NCBI GenBank assembly: GCA_963969345.1
Contig: OZ017766.1
Coordinates: 4,030,001 to 4,094,000, forward strand
Source of the DNA: Turbatrix aceti
Taxonomy: Eukaryota; Nematoda; Chromadorea; Rhabditida; Panagrolaimidae
DNA: 64,000 bases
Reading direction: 5' to 3'
Shown here: piece by piece, positions 47,359 through 60,559 of the stretch
How the letters are laid out: every line of letters starts with the position of its first letter
Numbering within the stretch: the first letter of the stretch is position 1
Notes under the pieces: model-generated
The model's input: the letters and a program-made list of their open reading frames with translations, nothing else
Told to the model about the DNA's origin: nothing
The model's database searches: none
Program-made: the position numbers and the translations under genes

Positions 47359-48763
47359 ATGTCGTCGTCGCGCAAGAAGACTCTCCTCAAGATCATCATC
47401 CTCGGCGACAGCGGCGTCGGCAAGACCTCGCTCATGAACCAGTACGTGAACAAACGCTTCACCGCCCAGTACAAAGCCACCATTGGCGCAGACTTCCTCA
47501 CCAAGGACGTCACCATCGATGATCGTATCGTCACTATGCAGGTTGGTCCGCTTTCGTCATGGCGATCACCTGACTCTTATATCGATGCGCTTTCGATGTG
47601 ATAATTTTTACTTTACGTGAAAATGTACAAAAAAAATCGTAGTTTTTTTTCGTCATTCAATTTCCTGCCAGAAAGTAGCGATTTCTACTTCGACGATGAT
47701 GTTTACGTTTCGGCATCGGTGTGTCATGCGTTCAGAAACGCAGGCTGCTTGCTGGGGTTATAAAAATTGTTTTGAAATAGAAATTTGGTGTTTCTTTGGG
47801 TTTGATGAAATATTGAAAGTTTTTGCACTACTCGGATGTTGAAATTCGAAATTTACAATCAATGATTTATTTTTTGCATCACACTTTGTTTATTTTATTA
47901 CGATTTTATATTTTTTGTGCTTCTAAAGTCGCTGGATGCTGTTTGGAGGAAAGTGGCTTTATTGGCGGGTTTTGCACTCCGAAGTGATAATGAAAAGTCT
48001 AGTCGTTATCGATTTGTCTAAAAAAGCCATCAGTGGCGATTGAAATTTTTGTAAATGATTTTTTGTCGTATGATTTTTGTTTATAGTCTGCTTCTTGATC
48101 TAGCAATCAGCAGCTTAATTTTATGGCACTTTTTTCAATATCTTTTTTTTTCTGATACCCCAAAATTTTGCCTATGTCAAATTTATGATTTTTGTATTTC
48201 AGATTTGGGACACAGCGGGTCAGGAGCGGTTTCAGTCGCTCGGTGTCGCCTTCTACCGTGGTGCCGACTGCTGCGTGCTGACGTTCGACGTCACCAACTC
48301 GACTTCCTTCAAATCCCTCGAAACATGGCGAGACGAGTTTCTCATTCAGGCGAAGTATGTTTTTGCCATTATTTATCGTTGTAGACCCTCATGAATCCAT
48401 TTTCAGTCCCCGTGACCCAGACCACTTCCCCTTCGTGTTACTCGGTAACAAAATTGACAGTAAGGAGGCACGCAAAGTCACCGATAAAAGGGCAGAAACG
48501 TGGTGCCGTTCAAAAGGAGAAGTGCCATACTTTGAGGTTCGTTTTTAGCGATTTTCGTTGTTTTACGACATTTACGATGGTAATTTTTTCAGGTGTCAGC
48601 GAAAGAAGGCATCAACATCGACGAGGCCTTCCTCGCAATTGCCAGGAATGCCCTGAAACGCGACGCCCAGGAGGCAGAGTCGTTCGCGCCCGATTTGCCC
48701 ATCAACATCGACCTCAATCAGCCTCCGGCGAGGCCGCAGAGCGGCGGACAGTGCAACTGCTGA
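47359..48763 (+). CDS. RAB7: RAB7 late-endosomal GTPase
   Basis: Exons 47359..47541, 48203..48354, 48407..48536, 48593..48763 in frame (211 aa; human RAB7A 207). G1 is [10 protein letters not shown], switch I is [14 protein letters not shown] (Rab7-specific), G3 is [26 protein letters not shown]4 is GNKID, and G5 is [13 protein letters not shown]. The C terminus CNC is geranylgeranylated on both cysteines. It directs late endosome to lysosome fusion and autophagy. The start at 47359 is used because the upstream in-frame ATG lies before the acceptor TTGCAG. The first intron (661 nt) is one of the longest in the window; it is AT-rich with no element found. Confidence 0.97.
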
Positions 48764-49371
48764 ACATACTTGCGACTGGCCTCACCCACGATTGATTGTG
48801 CGTAATGTGTCTTGTTGGTGTTCCGCTCTGTCTTGGAGGTCGTCCTTCCAGTTGTAAAAAAGCGTGGTGCCCCTTCCCTGCCCGGGGCTAATCTCTCTGA
48901 CCCCCTTCGACCCCGACTTCCTTCGTTCATCTTGTTTTTACTCTTTAAAATTGAAGTTGTTCGTGTAAAAGACATTTCATGAAGATCAACGCGAATACCG
49001 GGCCAACCTTGGTCGATTGATTGCACGCTGCAACCAAAGTTCCTGTTTTCGAAGCAGCTAGTTTTTCTGCCTCGAGGGTATATTGACACTCGTCTGTCTA
49101 CGAGGGGTGATGTGAAGGGTTGCGATGCTACCTATGTTGTTCCAGCGCAGCTTCAGAAAATGGTTGTCTGCCGAGTGAAGTGGGTTTGCTACGGTTTTGT
49201 TCTTCTGGGAAAAAAACAAAGTGACAAAACGATACTATGATAGTTGCGGATTTTTGCATCATTCAGTGAGGATGAAGGCGAAGGGAGCGCGTAGCGGCAT
49301 TTTCTGCATTTCTGGCATTAACTTGACTGTCGGAGGAAGCGGACGACTTCGGACCGAGCATAACCTTTCCG
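48764..49371. other. Intergenic spacer RAB7 / Lys-Glu-rich gene
   Basis: 608 bp, RAB7 3' UTR and upstream DNA. Nothing further recognised. Confidence 0.45.
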
Positions 49372-50364
49372 ATGACGTCCGACATGGATGTCGTCTGGCT
49401 GCCATTAGCCGCCGCAATCGCCATCGCTAACTCCGCAATCTTGGTTTCGCTCATTACCTGCGGAGGTGGCAAGAAGGCAGGTGCGAAGCCGTCTGGAGCA
49501 AAATCTGGACCCGTAAGTTGCTCCCTCTGGCTACAGTAATCGAAATTTGATGCGTTTAGGGCACCGACCCCAACGCTCCCAAAGACAGGGAAAAGTCGAG
49601 GAAGGATAAGAGGGATGACACCAAGGAAAAGTCGAAAAAGTCATCGAAAACGAAGAAGCCTGAAGATAAGAAGGACGCCGACAAAAAGGACACTGTCGAG
49701 GGTGAAAAGAAGTCCAAGACAGATACCAAGAAGGACGACGAAGAAAAGGTCAAGAAGACACCCACGGACGGCGAAAAGAAAGAAGGCGAAGATGGTGGGG
49801 ACAAGAAGGACAAGGAGGAGAAGGGAGAGGACAAGAAACTCGTGCCCCGCAAGATTGTGCGTGACGCCAAGGCGCAACGCATCGCTGACGGCAAGGAGAA
49901 ACGCGGCAAGGGTGACTATCCTACCGTAAGTGTTTTTTGGCAAATTGAAACAGTGGCGAGCGTTATTCGTTTCGATAACCACAAATCTTTCAAGGTTTCG
50001 TTTCGATAATCACACGTTTTGTTTTCGTTTCGAGAACAACGTTTCGTTTTCGTTTCGAGAACAATGTTTTGTTTTCGTTTCGAAAGCCATGCATTTTGTT
50101 TACCTTTCGAGAACCACAAATCACCGTAGCATTTCGTTTCAAGAACCACAAATCTAATTGGGATGTTTTTGTCCCTCTCAATCAACTTGTTTTTTTTTGC
50201 AGATGGATGACGTTCTCAGTGATTGGGACTCAGAAAAAGAGAAGAAAAAGAAGGAAGAAGGTGGAAAGAAGGAAGAAGGCGGAAAGAAGGAAGAAGGCGA
50301 AGGCGGCGGCGAAGGTGGCGAAAAATCCAAGAACGCGGATGCCGAGAAGAAGGAAGGCGAATGA
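49372..50364 (+). CDS. Lys/Glu-rich single-pass membrane protein
   Basis: Exons 49372..49512, 49560..49925, 50203..50364 in frame (222 aa). A short N terminus (MTSDMDVVW) leads into one hydrophobic segment (LPLAAAIAIANSAILVSLI) with a Cys-Gly-Gly-Gly-Lys-Lys junction, then some 150 residues of Lys/Glu/Asp repeats. Next comes a distinctive block (VPRKIVRDAKAQRIADGK, GDYPTMDDVLSDWDSEKE) and a KKEEGG repeat tail. I recall nematode proteins with this TM-plus-charged-tail layout and a DYPTMDDV..DW motif, but no function is known to me. The charged region is probably disordered. The second intron (49926..50202) is filled with an imperfect tandem repeat. Confidence 0.78.
49960..50155. repeat. Imperfect tandem repeat of GTTTCGAGAAC-type units in an intron
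   Basis: About six degenerate copies of a roughly 30-bp unit (TTTCGTTTCGAGAACCAC and variants such as TTTCGTTTCGAGAACAA) fill most of intron 49926..50202. The splice sites are outside the array. Confidence 0.75.
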
Positions 50365-52855
50365 GGCCATTCATCCACCGACGGATGTGTTCGGCCCCGT
50401 GTGCTGCGCCCTGGCTTTCTTCCCGGTCACTGACACTTTGGCATTTTTTTGACATGGTAAAGTTTGTCTCTGCTTGCTTCGTCGTCTCTCGCGAGAGACG
50501 TCATCTATGGTTTGTGCAATTGATGACGGTAATTACGATCTCATTTCGTGTTGTGGTGGTGGTGACGAGACAGGGTTTCCGGTGGCGATGGGGCGATCTT
50601 TGGTGCCGCCCAGCATGACGCAAAAAGCTGCAGGGGCGCGATGACTTTACTGCAACTTTGGTACTTTGGGGATGACGAGCGCCGAGCTGGGGGAGATCGT
50701 AATGCAGCTCGAGGCCCGGCCCGGCCAATTGTTGCAGCTCCCTCTTGCGTCAACGAAGAGTGCTTGCGTGCTGATGAAAACAAAAAAAACAGCTTGCTGA
50801 TGGGACGTCAACTGCCTGGTTCCGTCAAGTGCCTGCCTACAATACCTGAGCCTCGGTTGCGTTCTCTTCGATCCTGCACGTTCGCATTTACCTCAGCAGT
50901 TGATTGCAGAATGATTTTTATCGACTTGTCGAGACCAAAGACAGCGCGTCACTGCTTACATGCACCTCCGGGTGCATTTTTCGCAGTGGTTGATGACATT
51001 ATGAGCAACAAAGCACATCACCTGGCTGATTGTAAAGCGTGGTTGCCACCCCTGATTGCTACATGTTTCGTACCCGACCCGGTCTGACTTGGTTGGTCGA
51101 GCCGCGGCGATCTAGAAACATCGCGATATCGCCAGCTGCTGCAGACGAGCGCGCCGGTGTGTACGATCGTCGACGACGACTTCGATGATGATGTGTGCTG
51201 TGCACGCGTGCGAGAGGGGTGCTGGACTCGGTGGACCTGTGCTTTAGATCAGAGAACACTCACCCTGATCTTGTTCGCTGATGATTTTCGCCTCTTATTT
51301 GGTGTGCGTATTCTGGTAGCATCAGCGATGATCCAGATTGGGTCGGAGCTCTCCGCGGCGTTAGAGTGCTCGTCGGGCCGGCCTGTTCTCCATCTGGTCG
51401 TTCTTTGCACTTGCAAGTGCGCAAGGGCTCCCATCGGAATCCGCCAAACTGCAGCTAGGGGTACTCGAGGACAACGTGCGGAGTGCTTGAATCCTTTTTT
51501 GGGATTTGCACGCTTCCGGCACGCAAATCGCGGGTGCAAGTGTCCCTGTAAGGGGTGTGGCCTCGTCCTCCTCACCGCTCCCGTCTGTCTAAATACTACA
51601 ACCGTCAAGCACACTGAAGACCTCGATTTACCGAGGGGCGTCATTTGGGCCTCTCTAGATCTCGAGGCGGAGCGAGATCAGCACCGCTAACAAAAAGTCG
51701 TAAACAGGTGGTTCTTGATGACAAAAATGCTGGTTTCTCTGGGTTAAGGGTGTGATTTAATTTTTTTTGACGATGCTGGGGATGTTCTGTACTTTGCAAC
51801 AGAATCACACTGATGTATGCAAAGTCGCGAGATACTACCGTATCCTCCGCCACGCCCCTGTTCTTTGTTGTAGGGTTCCCGAGATAATTCTAGTCTTAGA
51901 GCGGCACGCAGCCCCAAGACAAACTTGTCGTCGTCTGCCGGGCGCCCTGCCATCTATTCCCCCCGTTGTCGATCATCCAATATTCTGACACGATTGATTC
52001 TTCTCTGCGCGAGGTACCCGGGTGCTGGCAGCATGCATCCATGGGTGCATGCTATTTATGAATGCTGTTGTCTCCTCTTTTCCGCTCGCTCCTGTTTACG
52101 TCCGCGATCAAGGACCTTTCCCCCCGCGCTCCTGGGCCATGAGGCAGCGAGGTCGTCGTCGTTGCAGACTCACGTGACTGCGTCGAGCACACGCCGTGCA
52201 TGTGTTGTTGCGAACATTATTACATTATTGTTTGCGTCCCCGGCAGGCTGTTGGGGCTGATTTGCTGTTTGATCGGTGCTCGTTCAGGCCCTCAGGCTCT
52301 TAGGCGCGCCTGTGCTTGTCTTGAGCCCCCGTATCACCCGTTCGACTAAAAATAGATCAGTGATCTGTATTTTGAGAACTGGGATATCTGATAATCAGAT
52401 CTTCCTCAATCGAAATCCCCTACGTTGTCCGAGAGAGCAGACATCTCGGACAGTTTTTGGTGACGAGCATTGTGCAAAACAAAGTACGACTTTTGCAAAG
52501 GTTTTTTGATCGATAGCGCTGATACAGAAAAATTGAAACATTCAATGCGTGTTCAGTTTTTTCTTCTTTCAGCCTGACTGAGTTCCTCGATTTTTATCCG
52601 GTGAAACTTTTTAAAAAATGCACGCAAACAAACACCTGTCATACTGTATGAAAACACGAACAAAAAAAAACTACTTTGTACCGCAGCTGATGGTTTGTTT
52701 CCCAGCGCCAGCGTGCAACCGAGTTGTTATCGCATGTCTGATTAGCCGCCAGCCTCGAGGCGTGTCGGTTTTCCCGGAACCCTTGCAGGTGACAAAGGCC
52801 GCCAAGCCAGTCCTCTTCGACGCGCGTGTTGTTTGTCTCGCGTTGAAGTGACTAG
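50365..52855. other. Gene-poor 2.5 kb region
   Basis: No supported gene. The 177-aa plus frame at 51157..51690 has an LILFADD string reminiscent of a reverse-transcriptase motif but nothing around it to confirm this. A near-palindrome (AGCATGCATCCATGGGTGCA...) lies near 52,031. Composition is intermediate and unlike the coding exons. Confidence 0.45.
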
Positions 52856-53091
52856 CACAGGCCCGACAAAATGCAGGGATGCACACCAAAACCGCAGGGA
52901 TGCAAAAATTCCGCGGGGATGCACACCAAAACCGCGGGGATGCTTTTTTTGGGTGTTTGAGGCTGAGATGCATCCCTGCGCTTTCTCGTTGCATCCCTGC
53001 ATTACGCTTTTTGCAGGGATGCGAACGAAAAGCGCGGGGATGCGCACGAATGCTTGCCAAGTTCAAAAACATTTCTAAATTCGACTCCATT
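52856..53091. mobile_element. Left terminal block of a GGGATGC-repeat element
   Basis: It begins CACAGGCCCGACAAAATGC and carries about eight copies, in both orientations, of a GC(A/G)GGGATGC(A/G)-type motif with CACACCAAAACCGC spacers. The first 46 or so bp are repeated as an exact inverted copy at the other end of the island (56631..56676), so this looks like a terminal inverted repeat with subterminal motifs. No target-site duplication is evident. Confidence 0.7.
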
Positions 53092-53095
53092 TTAA

Positions 53096-54446
53096 GAGGC
53101 AGTCCACGACAGGATTTCGGACGGCCGACAAGGCTTTTTTACAACTTCAAATGTTTTAAGCCAGAATTGTTCCCCATCCCTAAAAACCTCGAAATCACCG
53201 ATGCACAGATTTTTAAACACATCGGATTCTGTAGTTTTGGCTTCTGAAAGGTTTTGACAAAAATCGATGCCACGAGCTTCGCTATAGAGGAAAAACGCTG
53301 AAAATTTTATGAGAGGGGTTTTGAGGGACAGGGAACACGAAGTCGTACTCAGATATTTTTTATCGTTACAGTAAATGCTGATTACCGTATAAAATGTGTG
53401 GTTTTTTGGTCACCACTGGCGGGGTTCTCCGAGGGGAGTACATTGTGATAGCATATATTGTAGCCCGTGTTTCGGCGCTTCGAATGACGTAACACACGAA
53501 AAAAAGGAGTGACCGGAAAACGGTCATCCATGGGCTTTTATGGCGCGCACTCAAGAAAACGCGCACAATTTCGCTTCAAGTGACAAAAAAAGAGCGTGCG
53601 CGCGCATTCACGGTGTCATGTTCAAAAAAAGGCCCTGAAGCCAATTTTTGTTTTTTATGCTCGCGGTCACTTTGGTAGACTTTAGCATGTCCCAAAGATT
53701 GATTCTAGCTTTTTAGGCTTTTTATCTGACAATATTGGGCATCGCCACAGGCATTGAAAAAAACATGAAACTTTCAAACGTTGTAACTTTGTGCAAAATG
53801 ATCCGATAAAAGGTGCACGTGGCTTAAAGTTATATCTGGGACATGCCAAAGCCTACCAAAGTGACCGTGGATGTACAAAACAAAAACTGGCTTCAGGGCC
53901 TTTTTTTGAACATGACTCTTTTTTTGCGCGCGCAAGCTTGTTTAAAGAGAAAAAGAAGCTGATCGCGCGCGTTTTCTTGAGTGCGCGCTATAAAAGCCCA
54001 TGGATGACCGCTTTCCGGTCACTCCTTTTTTTCGCGTGTTACGTCATTCGAAGCGCCGAAACACGGGCTACAAGATGTGCTATCACAATGTACTCCCCTC
54101 GGAGAACCCCGCCAGTGGTGACCAAAAAACCACACATTTTATACGGTAATCAGCAATTACCGTAACGATAAAAATTATCTGAGTACGACTTCGTGTTCCC
54201 CGTCCCTCAAAACCCCTTTTATAAAATTTTCAGCATTTTTCCACTATAGCGAAGCTCGTGGCATCGATTTTTGTCAAAAACTTCCAGAAGCCAAAACTAC
54301 AGAATCCGATGTGTTTAAAAATCTGTGTATCGGCGATTTAGAGGTTTTTAGGGGTGGGGAACAATTCTGGCTTAAAACATTTTAAGTTGTAAAAAAGCCT
54401 TGTCGGGCTCTCCCCCTTATTCCGAAATCCTGTCGTGGACTGTCTC
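53096..54446. mobile_element. 1.35 kb palindromic element with TTAA flanks
   Basis: Inverted arms of about 600 bp each (53096..~53700 and ~53840..54446) flank a short spacer. The ends are GAGGCAGTCCACGACAGG and, inverted, GAGACAGTCCACGACAGG. TTAA lies on both sides (53092..53095, 54447..54450), as for piggyBac or Kolobok target sites. Arms are clearly homologous but with scattered differences, so it is older than the receptor-intron element. No transposase frame. Confidence 0.85.
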
Positions 54447-54451
54447 TTAAA

Positions 54452-55410
54452 TAAAAAATCGCAACTCGATTTATAATTGACTTTTGCTTTCAAAAATTTT
54501 GGTACATATCAAGTAAATGTGTACCTTCAAATGACATATTTTATTTTTTTTTATTTTATCAAATTTATCAAAATTGAAGGAGGTGTGGTAGAAAAATCAC
54601 TGCGTGCGAACCAAACGAGCTGGAAACAAAATTGAAAGCAATTCTGAAGCCCAACAAAATTGTCTAACTTATTTTTGACAAAAAAGTATACCATGTCAAC
54701 TTAGAAATGCCCAAAAAAAGGTTTCCAAAAAAAATTTCGAAGAAAAATTAGGTTTTCGGAACTTTTTAGAACTTTGATCAAAAAACTGAGTACGTCATTG
54801 GATTCTGCGTTTATTTTCACGCCGGGTCCTATTTTTTCGAAAAAATGCAATTTCAATGCGCTCCGCGCTGAATTTTTCCCTGAACCCTACTTTGTAAAAG
54901 TTTGGTGTCTGAAAACCAAAAAAAGTGGGGTTCAGAAGAATTTATGCACCGGCGCGCAGGAAAATAATAAAATTCTGAAACACGTGTCCCGAACGTAAAA
55001 GATACTGTAGAATTCGATTCTAATATTGGTTTTTTGATTGAAGTTCTAAAAAGTTCCGAAAATTAGGTTTTTCTTAGAAATTTAGATTTTTTAGAAACTT
55101 AGAAAGAATTGTGGAAAATGATACTATTTTTAGTGGATAGAAAATTTAGTTGTGCTTCAGAATCACTTTTAATTGGGTTTCTAAGTATAATTTCGTACGA
55201 GATATGATTTTTCTAGTACACCTCCTTCAATTTTGTCAAAAATTAAAATTTTTTGAAACATGAGTAGCACTGCTCGAAAGGCAATGTTCGAATCTTATTT
55301 GTCAAACTATAAAACACAAAGATACCTTGTCAGAAACAAATGTTTTCGAATTTTGAAATAAATTTCGTTGAATAAATTTTTACACGGCCGCAGTTTTGCG
55401 ACTTTTCTTG
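54452..55410. repeat. Degenerate inverted repeat (old palindromic element)
   Basis: AT-rich DNA in which the left half (for example AAATTGAAGGAGGTGTGGTA near 54572 and GGTTTTCGGAACTTTTTAGA near 54750) recurs inverted in the right half (55,214 and 55,045). Similarity is patchy and the ends are approximate. It abuts the TTAA-flanked element. Confidence 0.6.
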
Positions 55411-55588
55411 TTTTGAGGAGTCTCAACGCGAATGTTTCGAGCGAGCTCGCTCGTTTTGGCCAGTCCAAGAACTTTGTCATTTTTTCATTTTTCTGTCTGT
55501 TATTTTTTTTACGAATGTGTTGTAATCGTTGTTTTTTGGCGTGAATTCTATTGTTTTTGTTTTAGGATTTTCCGGTAACAGCTTCCAC

Positions 55589-56376
55589 ATGACTACACCC
55601 GATCGGCAACTCACCCCAAGCGATGATCCATTTGCTGCTGCTTTCGGCGTAAGTTTTTTTTCAACTTTTCAAAGTTTTGGGGCATGATGACGACTTTTTT
55701 GAAAACCAACCAATTTTCACCCGGTTTTTTACCTTTCTTTGCGATTGTATGATGAGTTCTTGCGATTTATTAGGTAGGATGACGCTGCGACAGATGGGGT
55801 GCCAAGAATGGCTTCACAATCGCAGAAAATGGAAAAAAAATTGGTTGAAAGGCAGTTGGCATGAAATTCAGGGGCATAAAAACTTTCGGGCTTCGTTATT
55901 GTTTTTACTCAAAGTTTCAGATGATGGTAATCCCCGCTTATCTTCAAATTTACTGTACGTTTGAAGAAAAACTCGGAAAATCAACTAACTTTACTGATTT
56001 TAGGTAAACCGACTTCAAAGAAAAGGACCGTGTAAATCAACGTGTTCGGCCACGAAGAGCGCGCATTCAACCACATGAGTTATCCCGACATCCAAAAACC
56101 ATGATTTACTTGAATCTGCTTTTAGATCATTGCCTTTGTCAGCCTTGAATGCCGAACTGGATGCCTGAAACCGACGTCGTTCTCCCCAACAACTTTGGGT
56201 GCCCAGCAGCTTCGCCTAATCAACTCCAGCCAACAGAAGAAGCTAACAGTCCGGCACGAAAACGGGACAGAAGCCCTGCGGTTAGGCCTTCTGGAGAGAT
56301 AAGAAAGTTGTCAGAAGCCTCTGCAACATCTCGACATCACGAGCAATTTTTTTTTCTTTTTTGTAGTTCTGAATAA
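55589..56376 (+). pseudogene. Possible gene fragment inside the mobile-element island
   Basis: A clean 60-nt exon (55589..55648; MTTPDRQLTPSDDPFAAAFG) lies between an acceptor-like AACAG and a GTAAGT donor. Acceptor-like strings recur at 55,918, 56,004 and 56,126, and the last coding-like frame (56149..56376) is Pro/Ser/Arg-rich. I cannot find one set of exons that stays in frame through to a stop beyond about 40 residues, so this may be a decayed gene, a captured fragment or chance. Confidence 0.25.
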
Positions 56377-56478
56377 TAATTTTGTATTGTAAAAAAATTA
56401 ATGGATTCTTATATTATAAATAAATTGAGCTAAAAATCAGTCGATAATAAGGGGATGGGGGGGGCAAAACAATAATCA

Positions 56479-56676
56479 GTGCATGCATCCCCGCGGTTTC
56501 GGTGTGCATCCCCGCATTTCAGCAGGCGTGCAGCATGGGGAAATGCAGGGATGCTCGACCAAAGCGCGGGGTTGCTCGACAAAAGCGCGGGGATGTTCGA
56601 CAAAAGCGCAGGGATGGTTGGGGTGACTCCATCCCTGCGGTTTTGGTGTGCATCCCTGCATTTTGTCGGGCCTGTG
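56479..56676. mobile_element. Right terminal block of a GGGATGC-repeat element
   Basis: The mirror of the block at 52856: about eight GCGGGGATG motifs, then an exact inverted copy of the CACAGGCCCGACAAAATGC terminus ending CCTGTG at 56676. Flanking bases (AGAATGAA) do not match those at the left block (GTGACTAG). Confidence 0.7.
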
Positions 56677-57176
56677 AGAATGAACACGCCGGAGTTTGTT
56701 GAGCCAGAAAAGGCAATCAAAGTACAAATATCGCCCTGATCATCGGCGCGCGTTGGTTGAATCGACTTGATTCGCATTCAGTTGCCTGCCCGGCGTGTTC
56801 CGCGTATTCCTCAGGTGAAACAAGGTTTTGGTTTTTTTCCCCTGCGGAAGCGAATCATCATTTGATCTGTTTTTGGCGCGTGCATTGGTCGATATGGTAC
56901 CCAGGAGGCGTGGCGCGTGGCTGCCAGAACTCGTGTGGGCTGGAGACGCTCAGTCGGTGCATTCGGATTCGCTTCAGGCCAGTTCTCCCGGCAGATCAGC
57001 TCTTCGATCTCAGCGTCATCTCCGTCACCTTGTTTCCCGTCTTACCTGAAGCGCCGCTACACTGGCCGCGTTGCTGAATCGACTGCTCTCGCGCCTGACT
57101 GCTTCCCGGCTTGCGCACTGCCATCGCACGCCTCGTCCTCCCCCTGATCCCAACTTAACCCGAGTTTCTTGAAGCC
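56677..57176. other. Upstream region of the MAPKAPK-type kinase
   Basis: 500 bp of GC-mixed DNA between the repeat block and the kinase start. Probably promoter and leader. No other feature. Confidence 0.45.
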
Positions 57177-58928
<1,752 letters not shown>

Positions 58929-59390
58929 TCCGGCCACTTATAACCTGAACCTCCCCTGGACAACATCCACTTAACTCACGGATATACACTGTTTGCGTTC
59001 GCCTCGTTGCCTTTCTTACTAATCTTTGTAGTCAAATGTGTCGCACATTTTTTGTATCATAAACGTCATTTTTAAAGAAAGTCGAACCTGGCGTCGGTCG
59101 GCAAAACACACCGTCGACGGTGCAAGCAAAACAAATATGTAGGATTGATGAGAGCCGCCCATATTTATCAACGGGGTGATCGTTGATCGCCACGCGATGA
59201 AGACGTCCGTTCATCGATAATAAAAAGCTCTAAAACTGCGATAAAGCGGTTTTGTAAGAAAAGTGCGCTCCGTCTGAGTTTTGTTGTTGTCGACGTCGAC
59301 TACTTGACTACATACTTTGCACAACAACCCCCCCCCCAACCACGGGTTTTTCTGCAAACAAAAATTTATGCACTTTCATTGCGGGTTTGG
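58929..59390. other. Convergent spacer kinase / DEG-ENaC-like gene
   Basis: 462 bp between convergent stops, including a C-run (CCCCCCCCCC-like, near 59,330). No gene seen. Confidence 0.45.
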
Positions 59391-60559
59391 TCAGTAGACT
59401 ATTTTCGGCAGGTGACACGCGGAGTCGACTTGCCTGTCAAAGTCCGCCTTCAGGAACGCCTTTCTGCTGGCAACGGTGTGGAACTCTCTTCTGGTCGCCA
59501 GCTGGTACAGCACGTGGTTCGGGGGCGCGGGCTTGAGCTTCATGAGATTGGTGCTGCGACCGAAGATGATGCAGACGATGACCTCGAAGAGCGAGAGCAC
59601 GGTGAAGCCGAAGTAGAGCCCCAGCGCGCTGCCCAGGTCCACTGCAAGCCAGGCAAATGATACCAAAATGCGCAGAGGTGCAATGCATACCAACGAACTG
59701 CACGAGACTGTACTGCTGAATGATAGAAGAGGTGGTATTGACGCCCCGCTGGAAGCTGAGAAAGATACATCGACTGTCGTGATCTGCGCCGACGGAGAGG
59801 ACGTCGCAGCGCAGAATGGAATCACTCACGACATCCGCTTTGTAGACGTAGCAATAAGTCGAGTTGCAGCTATTTGAAAACTGAAAACAAAAATATTTCA
59901 CAACTGCGCACTAAAAATTAACCAACATCGTTACGAACGATCTCTGATATCATGAATGAGTAAAAGAACGTTTCTTCATTGATATCCGCCACGTTTTGCA
60001 GATCCGCGTCGGTCGTGGCTTTGAAGAAAAGTTCAGGAGGTGGTTCGAAGCTGTTGACTTTCATTTGAAAACTCATTGACGACCCGATTACTAAAATGTG
60101 CAACGGCTAACGGTAAAAAATTGTCGCTGCAAGACCTACAAACAAAGGGAGTTTCTTCAAACGCCCTGATGAGCGAATTCGGTTGGTGGCTGATTCTGAC
60201 AAAGTTCCTGTCTGGGATGACGATACAGTCCGCACCGTCAAACCACGTGCAACTGATGACTTCGACGTTTCCCGACACGTATATCTGGGGTAGACGGACT
60301 CTATTGTTGACGACGGCTGTGTGCCGGATGGCATCGGAATTTGATTTGATTTGGATAATAAATTGCAGCAGGTGAAGCGCAAATAGAGCTAATGCACCCG
60401 TGAGAACGCCGACTGAAAGGATCCTGCAAGTTGAAGGGTTTCAAAGAAGCTGGGTGTTGACAACGCTTACCGAAACCAAGTCGGGTATCTGCTGTGCAAA
60501 AAACGAAATCCAGCGATAGAGGTGTAATCGAAAAACCTGTCTAGCGTGGACTCCTCCAT
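59391..60559 (-). CDS. Small DEG/ENaC-like sodium channel subunit
   Basis: Exons 60471..60559, 60140..60423, 59927..60090, 59691..59880, 59391..59641 in frame (325 aa). The N terminus FDYTSIAGFRFLHSRYPTWFR matches the cytosolic block before TM1 (ILSVGVLTGALALFALHLLQ). The ectodomain is only about 195 residues with few Cys. The second membrane block QYSLVQFVVDLGSALGLYFGFTVLSLFEVI aligns with the pre-TM2/TM2 G-G-x-L-G-L-F-x-G-x-S signature, although GxS reads GFT. A basic tail follows. Family members are usually over 450 residues with a Cys-rich ectodomain, so this is a very reduced or divergent member. Exon 4 is read through an internal GTGAGT because that keeps the frame. The P450 gene ends 189 nt upstream on the same strand. 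Confidence 0.65.

Noticed and set aside
51157..51690. LILFADD motif suggesting a retroelement reverse transcriptase
   Set aside because: A single FADD-like string without the other reverse-transcriptase blocks or an endonuclease; too weak to call.
52856..53060. Repeated GGGATGC units as a CRISPR-like array
   Set aside because: Units are short, irregular, in both orientations and part of inverted termini in a eukaryotic intergenic region.
59755..59829. Intron within the DEG/ENaC-like exon 4 (GTGAGT donor, TTTCTCAG acceptor)
   Set aside because: Removing it breaks the frame to the TM2 exon, while reading through keeps a continuous protein.
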